Positions 46,592-58,500 of a stretch of DNA of 64,000 nucleotides are shown here, piece after piece (the stretch's first letter is position 1; each line of letters begins with the position of its first letter). The notes below the pieces were generated by a model. It had not been told where the DNA came from, did not search any database, and was given only the letters and a program-made list of their open reading frames with translations. The DNA is taken from assembly GCA_000226015.1 (NCBI GenBank), contig JH157001.1, forward strand, positions 57,475-121,474. The letters are read 5' to 3'. The DNA comes from Mnemiopsis leidyi (lineage: Eukaryota > Ctenophora > Tentaculata > Lobata > Bolinopsidae). Both the position numbers and the translations under genes were made by a program.

Positions 46592-49500
46592 GTAAGTTTT
46601 TTATAGTGTTGTAATGAATGTTAATGTTTTTAGAGTTTAAACTGTTGTGACAACAGTGTTGTTTGGAGACATGCCAGATGGTTGAATTCAGGAATTTTCT
46701 ATAGCTAGTGCTCATCTTATTACGCGTTTCATCCTCCAGCCTTCCCGATTCCCATATACTTTCTCAAATCTTAGCGTTGCCCCCGTCATAACCCATTGTT
46801 TCCTTCCATAATCTTTAATATGTGTAAGAAAAAACCGGCTGGTAATTGTAAGTCTTTACATCATAATGTTAAGGTGGATAAAACATCTTCTAACAATTGT
46901 CACACTGTTGTTATGAAACATGAAAACTTGCTTTACTTATCAAACGTCGGATAAAGCAGTAACTTAGACAAATGAAAAAACGTGACCAAAAAGTTACAAT
47001 ACCAGAATAACTATTATCTGGGACAAAGATAGTCGCCATACTGAAAGAGCTCCTCTCTCCGCTGAGCTATGTTCAAGGATGGCACTTTAAACCTGATGTC
47101 TATTATCCACGCCCACATTTCAAAACAGATAAAGTGATGAAAAAACAAACACCCCTAGTGTTTGATGTCGAGACGTCACAATAGATCGAAGTAGCCCCGC
47201 CTGCACAGCTTCATGAAAGTTGTCCAGCAACGTTAGGGAGCTGGAGTTTTGGCTATCTACCAGAGAACACATCACGTTTCTTTTCTCAGGGAACGTACCA
47301 GAACGTGTTGTTCCTCAGCAGTGATTTTACTTTTGTGTTCAGGTGTAAAACGTATGTGGCAGCTAAGACGAGGTTCAAATCGGTCGACAAACTGTGGCTG
47401 TTCAATTTTCTGGAACTCGACGGTCTATCTGTTATATTTGACACGCTGAACACTCTGGCAAAACAGAAGGTAAAGTACATACAAAATATCCTGATATAAG
47501 CTCCTCTAGGACTAGTTTAACTCAACAAGAAATGCTGTGTTTTAAATAACTCTAAACTTTCGTGGGTAACCACTAATCAGGAGTCAAACTTTCAGAACTT
47601 CCGGATTGCGGACGCTATGGTACAGCTGGAGTGTATTTCCCTGGTGAAAACCGTCCTCAACAGCAAGACTGGTCTCGAGTTTTTCTTGGAGAGGGACGAC
47701 TACATCGATCAGTTTGCTCACGGTTGGTCTTTTGTCTGACAATTTTGCTTTTCGTTAGTTTAAAGAAAGTTTAAAAATGGCGGTAAAGACGAGCCTGTCA
47801 AACTATTGTAATCAGTTGTTAAATTGTAAAAGAAAAAGTAATTGCATCATCTGTCTACTACCTATTTGTAACCAAGAAAATTTCATCCGACACAACTATT
47901 GTTGATGCGATCCTGAAAACTAGTGGTATTGTCCAATTGGAGATGAAAATATCATTCCGTGGCACTGTATTTACGTCAAGAAAGGTTTCCGATACTCATA
48001 AAATTGATAACGGAAAACCGGCTAGATCTGCTCATTAGGACTATACTCAAAGTCATGACGAAAAAGGAAAATCAATCGAGTTCTACTCTTAAATTTGATT
48101 GGCTGTGTTCTGTCACGTGTTGAGATTCATCGTTTGTGATTGGATAGTTTCGCTGTCCGATTACAGTTTCGCAGTGTCCCGCATGTCGGCAGATAAAAAT
48201 AGACAAAATGTAGGTGTTGTGCTGAAGTCTTGTCTATTGCACGTGCATAGGATCTGCCATAATCCGCTCTTGAGAGACAATTTGATCCTACAGAAGTGAG
48301 AAGAAATCTGCAGTTTAGCCATGGAATGGAGAATGCTCTGCAACACTCCCATTACACGAAATCAAATAGGGAAACGTCAACTTGATACTAATTTTTGAGC
48401 ATAATCACTTTAGTTTTAGTTGTATAGTTAATGTTACTCCTTTATTTGAACCCTCTGTGAGTGGTTAGTTTTTAATTTACGAAAAGGCGATAAAGCTTCT
48501 TAAAAATAGTAAGCCCTCGGCTGTTAGTTTGTTATTAGTGTAATGGTATTTGGAAACCTCAATATTTTTGGAAATGTCTATGCAAGCACAAGCCGAGCTT
48601 ATCACGAAATTCGTTGTAAGTGTTTTTATACCTTGTCCTTAATTTTCGATAGCTTCACCTGGTATTGTTTTTTGTTTGCTCGAGTCATCAAGCGTAACGT
48701 CCTATCTTAGCTTACACTTTTTAACAAAGTATACGCTTGATTGAGTATTATGATATTTCATTAACCTAATTATATAAGCTTGAAAGTATTCTAAAGAATG
48801 ACACTCCGCAGCCCTCACAACGAAGAACGTAATGGTGAAGAAACAGATATTTGAACTGCTCAGTGCACTTTGCTACAATTCTCAGAGAGGCTACGACATG
48901 GCCCTTGAAGCTCTTCAGATCGCCAAGGTAATACAAGCATTGTTTTTTATTGACGTGAAGTGGTCCGATCTTTTAGACAAAACTATGTACTCTTCAAAAA
49001 GGCCAGTAGTTTTTATCTAAAGTCGCGCCGATCGAATCTGAAAACTTTTTCTGATCATTTCCCCGACTTCAGAACTTATTCTGACCACTTCTCCGACTCC
49101 AGAACCAGAAAGGGCTGAAGAACCGTTATAACCTCCTGGTAGGAGAGTTGAAGAGCTCCGAGATCCCTGACTACAGTGCGACCATCATGGCTTTCATCAA
49201 CACCATCCTCGTCAGCACGGACACTAGGGACGAGCGAAACAGTATTCGTAACCAACTTGCATGTAAGTGTTGTTAGTTTTGTTGCATGTAAGTGTTGTTA
49301 GTTTTGTTGGATGTAAGTGTTGTTAGTTTTGTTGGAAGTTAGCGTTGTTAGTTCTGTTGTTTCTACTCAAAATTTTCTTTGTTGCTCTAACTTTTTCATT
49401 CGACTAACCAATAGAATCATATCCGTGTTGGGAAGGACGTGTTTGCCTTCATTTCCATTACTTTTTAGTTCTTTTCTACAACCTACTCGTCCTCATTTCT

Positions 49501-52500
49501 GCTGGTCATTAGTTAAACCCAGTTAGGTTCACCACATCATAGGTAGTTCTTGCGATAGCAGTCTTGAAATTCTGCCTAGATTTTTGTTTGCAGCAACGTT
49601 TACGCTAGATACTTACAAGTTACACGGCTAATACACGGCCGGCACACATGGTCGTATATTACCAGCGTGACAAAATGACACTTAAATCATGTTCCACGTA
49701 ATGTAAGTGAAGTACATTGCCAACCTCCTCAAAGTTATCTTCTAGCTGATCTCTCTGCTCGACAGAAATACAAGTGGCGGCGGCAACCGAGCAATAAACC
49801 ATGAAAATAGTTATAATCATAGTTAATCATAGTTAACGATAATCCCATGTCAACAAATCAACTTGAACTGGATCTCTCGACAACAGAAAGTGATGATTTA
49901 TAATCATGCTGGTATCAAATTGCACTGAAACAACACATGAAGATCAGAAACTATGCACAGCTCATAGCAAACGGTACATACATCACCAAATATATACACA
50001 TCACAGGACAGACTAGATACCGAGATAGCAACATGTATACTCTCACTCTGCCTTATCTCTACTACAGTACATGATCTGACATCCTCTCTATTTTGTACTT
50101 GCTCAGTCCTGTATTGCATATTGCGATTGTTCAATCTGATTTTATATTTTGTTCGTTGATGGGTTTTTGATGAAGTTTCGGTTTTGCGTGCTCTGCAGAT
50201 TCAGATGGAGAAGACGTAGCAAACGTGAGTTGCCATTACAACAAAGGAGGTTGAAGGAGCCATTCTATATAAAAGTTTTTAGTTCAAATAGGGGTGGCAT
50301 TTGTTTGACATTATCATGGAGACATGGAAATGCGAAAATATCAGAAATTACACGGACCGAAGAAGTTTGAATCGTCGAGAAATTGAAAACTTGTCCAGTT
50401 TTTCCCATTTTTATAAGTATTTCATGTTTTCTTTAGTTTTTATTTATACTTCAATTTCCTCTCTTCTATTTCCTATATTCATTAAATGGTGAGCCTGCGC
50501 TACGTATGTAAAATTAACTACATCTTACAGACCTTACTATGAAGGCAATATAGAATAGGATGGATCATCTGCTGTTATACTCATTCCTGCTTTCCAAATC
50601 AACCGTGGTACGCAAAGATCACCACTTCCTCGAGCTCAATAAAACCTTATTTGGTCCTCGAGAATAAATAGGCGCGATACAGGCCGACCCTGCAATGACT
50701 TTTCAGTTCTTTCTTTTACACAAATACCTCTACCATATGTACTGGCAAAGTCTGACCTTTTCATTGCTACGTTTCTGGAGTTGTTTGTGCTCTCCTTCGG
50801 CTCTTAATTTGATTTTGTGAAGACTCGGGTAGTAACAAAATGCTAAATGAAATAATCAGGAACATGCTTTGCCGGGTTGACACACCGAGTAAGTAAGCCC
50901 GTTTCTTTAGTTCCTGTTCACTTCGTACCATGTTAGGGAATATATTTTTTTTCTATTTTACTCAAATGCGGGGAATAAAACCGGCGGACTTTGTCCGCCG
51001 CGAATTCCGCCAGAACGTTCCTTTCGGCCCACTCTGGCGGATCCGCCTAAAAGTCCGCCTGAGTGCGATCGGATCCGCCATCAACTCGCGAACAGTCTGC
51101 CAAATTTTGTCCGCCGATCGGACTCGGCGGACTCAGGCGGAATCCGCGGCTGATCCGCCAAAGTCCGCCGAAAGGAACGTTCTGGTGGAATCCGCTGCGG
51201 ATCCGCCGCGGACATAGTCTGCCGGTTTTATTCCCCAAATGCGTCTGAACAGAGTGAGATAAGAATTCCATTATTCATTCACACCCGCAGCTTATAGTAG
51301 AACAGTTGTGCCAATAATTTGTAATTTCTATATTTTCTATATTTTCAATTTCTATAGCATAGGATTTAATTTATTCATAAGATTTTATGTACCTCCTTTT
51401 CCATCATACACAAAGTTTGTGTAGACATCAGTTTCACTTCTCCAACTTACAGTGTGAGCTTATCACATTTTCGTCTATATGAATGTGTAGTGTATATCCG
51501 TATCTGCTCTGTTGGCACAACCTACAAGCAACTCCCGCGGATGAAGCTACTCTGTTATGATCCCAACTTATCTCTCATCATTTTACTTTCAATGTCAGTT
51601 ATTTTACCTCTCTAGTTCTCGCTTATCTACTTAGTTTTCAAGTAAATTAATTCTACCTGCGCCTCAAAACCCATGATTTTATTATTTTTCACAATTTCCC
51701 TTCTCCTTTTGGTCTGGTTACCTCCTTTTTGCTCTCTATAGATTCGTCCGGGATTCAGAGTGAGAATAGCGGGATATTACTTGAAATTGCATAAATACAT
51801 ACAGCCCCAGACTCATCTATAACACATAGACACACGGCTCTCAATATCTATACATGTAAACCCAGAAAAAGAAATCTTAATTTTCTATCTGCTAAGAACC
51901 AGCTCATCTCAGATAGACGTCTTCGTGTTGGCGTGTTGCTTGTCTATGTATTTAATACAATATTTTCTGACAAGTCTGTTTTTTGCTATTTTCAGTCCAG
52001 TGATCGTGTCCCTGAACTCAAAAGCGTCTTCTTCACTATTAATTCCTTCTCTAAACCTCGTTTTGCCCCTTTAGAATATAATATCCTCCCCCCCTCATAT
52101 TTTCCTTTCCCCCAGCTATACAGTTGCCGGAGTTGGTCGAACAGTTGCGATGTAAAGAAACTGACGATGACCTGCTGATCCAACTTGACACCTACCTAGA
52201 CCACATAGCTCAAGATGGACAAGATGACGCAGACAGCACCGAGGATATGGAGAGTCCAGAATTTCTCTTCTCGCAGATTTTCTCCAAGGTTTTATCTAGT
52301 TTTGTGCAAATAAAACATTGTCGAAGTTCAAGAAAAGACAACCTTAAGCTTCAACTTTAAGCTTTTATGTCTGTCATATTTAAGTTAGATTGCCATCCCC
52401 TCCTCCATTGTTCTTAAAATTTCATATTTTCAGATGTGCCACCTCCCCGAATGCGAGAACCTTATCACCACCCTTCAGAATCTTCTGGTAATCGAGCCAG

Positions 52501-55500
52501 AAAACAAACACTTCACTGCGACGTGGCAGTGCCTAGCCCAGCTTACTAATCGAGCTATTTTAAATGCAGAGCAACTTGACTCTAATATGAACATTCAGAT
52601 AGAAACCCACGATAAATTGGTCGGAACTGAACCGAAAGACTTTCCAATTTCGCATGTTGATGTATCAGTACAAACTGAAGTTTTATCAGAACCTGTTGAA
52701 ACCAAACCTGCCCCAGTAGAAATATGTCATAAATGTAAGAACTCAATAAATGGTCAGAGTTATGTGATACCAGACAGTCTACAACGGACTCCAAACGCTC
52801 AGCCTGCCCCTCCTGCTCCCAGAGCGCCTCCAGCTCCTCCAGTTCCCGGGGCTCCACCCGCTCCTCCAGCACCCAGAGCTCCACCAGCACCCTGTGCACC
52901 TCCTGCACCACCAGTACCTGGCGCCCCGCCTGCTCCTCCTGCACCCAGAGCTCCACCAGCACCCCGCGCCCCCAGTGCCCCACCTGCTCCTCCAGCACCT
53001 CCTGCACCCCGCGCCCCCGGTGCCCCACCTGCTCCTCCTGCCACCCCGCGCCCCCGGTGCCCCANNNNNNNNNNTGCCCCACCCTGCTCCTCCTGCACCC
53101 CGAGTACCTGGTGCTCCACCTGCTCCTCCAGTGCCCGGTGCTCCTAGAGCTCCTCCAGCTCCTGGTGCACCCCCGGTACCTGGTGCACCTCGAGCTCCTC
53201 CGGTTCCGGGCGCACCTCCTGTTCCTGGGGCTCCCAGAGCACCCCCTGCTCCGGGAGCACCCCGGGCACCACCAGCACCAGGCGCACCACCAGCACCCAG
53301 ACCTCCCGGTGCACCACCCCCGCCGCCTGGCGCACCTCGACCTCCCGGTGCTCCTCCCCCTCCTCCGGGTGCTCCAAGAGCGCCTGGTGCGAGATCTAAT
53401 GGTCCTCCCCCACCAACTGTTCGGAAACCCGCCAAAAAAATGAGGCTAGTCGCCTGGGAGAAAATCAAAGTACAGGAATTGAAAAGGTCGTCGGGTAATT
53501 TGTGGGAGACATACGCGAACACTCCTCTGGATCTAAAGCTGATAGACTTCGATCAGTTGGAGGAAATGTTTGCCCAGCCCGAAAAGAAAGCGCGTAACAC
53601 TGATAAAAAAGAGGAACCGAAGAAAAAGGGTCCATCGCTCATCTCACTAATCGACCCAAAAAAGTCGCTCGGCATTAACCTCATCACGAAAAATTTAAGA
53701 ATGTAAGTCATTTGAAAGTTTTTTACAAAGGCTTACACAAAGGTGTCATTAAATTTAAGGCGGTTAGAATAATTTCACTGCAGATTTAATTTAATACGGC
53801 TCAACAAACTCCTCCTCTCCAGGCCGTTCCCCGACATAGCAGTGGCGATTGAGGGCTGCGACACGACCAAGTTGAATAACGACCAGGTAACGGGACTTCT
53901 CAAGATTCTGCCTGATAAAGAAGATATCAAGGCTATGAATGGTTACACCGGCGATGCGGCGCTACTGGCCGAGGCTGAACGATTTTACCACACTCTCCTG
54001 AAAGTTCCTGAGTGAGTTTGGTATTGTATATCATGTCATTATGTTGCTGCATACACATCAGTCTGAAACAAGCAGTCTCAATGCCCCCAACAGAATCTAC
54101 CTCTCGCTTGCTACTGCCATTCACAGATAATGAAAGTATTATGTATATTTTCTGCAGGTACGCTCTTAGACTGGACTGCATGAAGTTTAGTTACGAGTTC
54201 AAACCCCAGACTGACGTTCTTGGGAAGAGAATTACCAACTGTCTCAAGGCTGGAAATGGTAAGGTTTTTTAGATCGCTTTTATAAGACTGTCAAATATTG
54301 TAACATTCCCGGTTTGTCGTGTTCGGCCGACTTCTTAACAAACCAAGTTTTAATGTATTCGACTTGCAATGTCTTAGTAACATTTGACATTGCGTTGTTC
54401 TCAGCAATATTGGAGTCTACGGAGGTGAAGGAACTGCTGCATATCATGCTGGTGGTAGGGAACTTCATCAACACTGGGGGTTATGCTGGGAACGCAGCAG
54501 GTACCGGAGAAGTTCATTGTTTTAAATAGTGTGTTATTGAAGCTCAATCACACACTATTTTACTTAGTTACCGATTGCTACTTAGTTACTTTATATGAAT
54601 TTTAAAAACACGTGTTATAAGAAAACCCTCAATTTCTCTCTGGCCGCAGGTTTCAAACTGTCCCTACTGACGAAGATTCACGAGATAAAGTCGAACAAGC
54701 CGCGCATGACCATGATGCACGTGCTGGTTGAGTCTATCGAAAAGAACAAGCCCGAGCTTCTCCAGTTTTACAAGAAGTTTGATGACATAACAGAAGTAGC
54801 CAAGTGGGTGCTAACATTTTACTGGGATAGAAAAATACTAAATATCTTGCAGTTTGCAATTCTATGATTCTGCGTCTCCCCTAAATTTTAAGCCATAAAC
54901 GGCCTGAATGTTTAGTTACTTGTTTCCAGGATACTGATTTTTTATATTTGTTCAGAATTGATAATGCTGAAAACGAGAAAGAACTGAGAGAGTTAAAGAA
55001 AGTTCTGGATGACATCAAGGGAAGAATGAAGAAGCTCGACAAGGCTACTATTGAAAGATTCTCTGGTGTCATGAAGGTTTCACAAGCGTTTTTATTAACA
55101 CTCCTCGAGCGATGTCTTGAGAATACCTGTTTAAAGTCAATGGTATAAACATCTAACAACGAAGCAACTTCAAATATACGACTATTATTTGAGATTACTG
55201 TTTGAAAAACTGAGATCTTTCAACTCAATAAACACGTTAAATATATATTTCCCCAGGAGGCGGATGATTTCTGCGAGACTGCAAAGAAAGGTATTGACGA
55301 AATCAACGGTCTGGAGGCCAAGTACATCAAGTTTTTCGTGTTGGACAAGAAGACATACTCTCTGCAGGAGTGTTTTAGAGTTTTCAGTATATTCTGCAGC
55401 AAGTTCGAGGCAGCCATTGGCGTAAGTTTGATTGGAATTTGATTTTTCTTTTTGATAACAAAGGATACAATGTATGAACTTCAAGATTAGTTGAACATAA

Positions 55501-58500
55501 AATTGCAAATAATTCGTTGATACAAAGCAAATTTTGATAACTCATCTCCAAATTTTAAAATACACACATTTTCCGACGAGCACGAAAATTAATGCGTTTT
55601 TAAATTACAATTTACAAAGATAATCACTGTTTACGTCTATAACTGTTTGAGTTAACTCGTAACTCGATTGCAATTTACAAATATACTCTTTAATCACTGT
55701 TTAAGTTACAAAAATAAAATGTTGTTACAAAAATGAAACAATGAAATAAAAATCAGAAATTATCAATCAACTTCAAGTAATGATAAATCAAAAAGCAACA
55801 ATAATTGTTTAATCGTTTTGTCGATTCTGCACGATTTTCCTTCAATCTTTGCAGGTAAACTATTTTACACGATTCCCCAAATATATTTGGAGAGAATGAG
55901 AACTCTAAAACATTTAAACATACCTAAAGTTCTTAAGTTACGTTATCACAGCTTCACACTCTAAGATAGTCACTCTTCACAAGTCACATCATTCAAATGT
56001 ATATAGCGTGCATTCCCCTAAACATCTGTAAAGTCAAACTGCTCCTCCGTTTCTTCTACCTTATGAAACTCTGTGATGGTTGCGTAAGTCGGACCAGCAC
56101 TCTCCTCCTCCCTCTTAACAATTGACCCTGTAGCAGACCGGACTTTTCCCAGGTACTCCAAGTCCGCGTACGCCTCTTCCTCCTCCCCCTCCTCCTCTTC
56201 CTGGTCTACTGATGGTTTGCTCACCTTGGCGTACACTGGCTCTCCTTCGTTGTACGCCGACTCGATATCGTCGTAAACCGGATCTATATCATTGTAGAGA
56301 GGCTCGGCATCGTTTTGTTCCAGTTCAGCATTATTGTAGACCGGTTCTTTGTCAGAGAGTTCGGATGGTCGTCTAGGTCCTCTGTCTAGGTTTGAGTACA
56401 TGTCCTCCATCTTCTCCTCACCCTGACCTGGTTTGACCGGTTTGGAGACGGTTGCGTAGACTGGCTCGGCGTTACAGCTCGAACCTCCTTCTGTGTCTGT
56501 GTCGTCATGCCATTCCAGCGAGTTCGATCTCATCCTGATGTTTGTAGAGATGGTAACTTCAGACACCTCCCCAGCAATGTGGTAATGGAGGATGGGAGCC
56601 GAGATCGTCCGATTTCTTACTTGTGACTCTGATTTTCTCCGGTTTATCTCCCTTTCTTCCCTTTCCTTCTTTCTCCGTTTGACCAGGAGAACAAGAACAA
56701 CAATGACTGTTATCATTATGAGAAGTCCTGCTCCAACGCAAGACCCAATTATCGTTGTAAGCGAAGTTCCATTCGATGTTCCGACTTGTTCATCGATATC
56801 GCCGCCACTTTCTTGTCTAACTCCACTTTCCTCTTGTTCTCCATCAACCGGCTCTTCCTCCATTTTGTCATTTTCCTCAGTTCCACCCTCATCTTCTTCG
56901 TTCTCATCTTCCTCAGTTCCACCCTCATCTTCTTCGTTCTCATCTTCCTCAGTTCCACCCTCATCTTCCTTGTTCTCATCTTCCTCAGTTCCACCCTCAT
57001 CTTCTCTGCCCTCCTCCCCGATGCAAGTATAGTTGGTCACCACACTGCTTGTTCGACCCGCTGGGCACGGCAAACATGTCCCATTCAATATCTGACTTCC
57101 ATTTCCACATTTTGAAAACTGAAATACCTCCAATATGTCCGTGTTATTACTAAGTGTGCAATTAAACCTTTCCCTGTCCCAATTTTCATCCAACGTTACA
57201 TCGAACTGGTATGGAGCTGTATCTGGAAATTTGTAAGCTGGATAAGACTTTCTGGCATCAACATCAGAGCACATCATTTTTACGTTACGAAGAGGGTACC
57301 CCTCCACTACCCATGTGAAGGTTACTGGAAGAAGGTTGTAAGTGTTTGAGGCTGGTTTATCCATAGTTATCGGTTTATGGTAGGTGATATCCACTCCTTT
57401 CTCAAGAGTGACATTTGGTGTCATCAGAGATCCCCTTCCATGACACTTGTACTTCCCGAGATCTAGCAAGTAAAGATTTGACAGGACCAGTTCAAGTTCC
57501 AATGTTTGTTCAGCTTTTGTCTCGTCCAATGTGTCTTGTGAGCTCTCTACAACACCTTCCTTTGTCCAGGAGCCGGAGAGGAAAGGAGGCCCAGTTAGAG
57601 TACAGAGAAGAGTGACTGTGTCACCCAGGGTGTAGTTGTGGGGCGTTACCGCCACGGTTATCTCGGGATCTTTCCGTCTACATATCGAGATGTAGTCGTA
57701 CTGGGTCTCTCCTGGGACGAACACTTCCACGCTGTTTATTTGGAGCTTGGTTTGCTCATACTGATCTATTGCTTCTGCAGCGTATGGTGTTATGATGTTA
57801 AGAGATCCTGTTGGTTGCTCGTGAAATATTTGGATTTTCAGATTAGTATCTGAGTTCTGATCGAAAAGCCGCACTCTACTGCGAGGATAGTATGTCGCTA
57901 GTGTAGTCCCATCACTCCAACGGTAAAATCTCCAGTCATGACCATCACTATCGTCAAGCAAATAAAACATCCAGCCGGTTGCCTTGGTGAAATGACCCTT
58001 TATGGTAACTGCATCAGATATGCCATAATTATCTGGAAATCTCATGATTTCTCTGCTCGTTATATTCTGTCCAAGAAATTTGCAAACATCATTTATTGAA
58101 TGCGAAGAGTCAATTCCATCATCGTCATTGTTTAATTCACTTTCATCAGATGCTTCGTCATCATTTCCTTCAGTTTTGCGACCCTCAGATTCATTCTCAT
58201 TAGATTCGTCCTCAGTCGATTCTTTTTCATTAGAATCATCTCGTTCAATCTCGCTATTTCCCGATTCTTCGTTGTTAGATTGTTTCCCTTCTGATTCGCT
58301 GGCCTCAGACCGATCTTCCTCGGAGCCAGCGGTCCTAGGTTCGCTGGTTTCGATCTCTAACCCCACTGTGTTTGAATCGATAGTAAACGCGTTGCTGAAA
58401 GTTGTTATTTTATCAGGTTCTTCAGTTTCTTCATCATCACCTTCTTCGTCCTGTCTAGACATAACCAAGCTAACCTCGCTGCTTGCTCCCTCTTCACTCA

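Noticed and set aside
46305-46715. 136-codon minus-strand frame
   Set aside because: It overlaps formin core exon 1 antisense and has no protein-like pattern or promoter.
48099-48299. 66-codon frame in the intron after formin core exon 3
   Set aside because: It would disrupt the exon 3 to exon 4 Ala codon and is not part of the DID. Its first part overlaps the CCAAT/E-box cluster.
50930-51271. Open frames on both strands, 61-95 codons
   Set aside because: Contained in the MITE at 50970-51236; no transposase features.
53065-53074. Apparent frameshift in FH1
   Set aside because: It coincides exactly with the 10-N gap, so it is a placeholder-length effect and not a mutation.
52582-53522. Long Gly-rich open frames on the minus strand (up to 247 codons)
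   Set aside because: They are the reverse complement of the FH1 proline-coding repeat, run through the N gap and have no independent support.
56592-57115. Overlapping + strand Ser/Phe-rich frames of 109-146 codons
   Set aside because: Shadows of the receptor TM and acidic-repeat region; the 36-bp period forces open frames in all phases.
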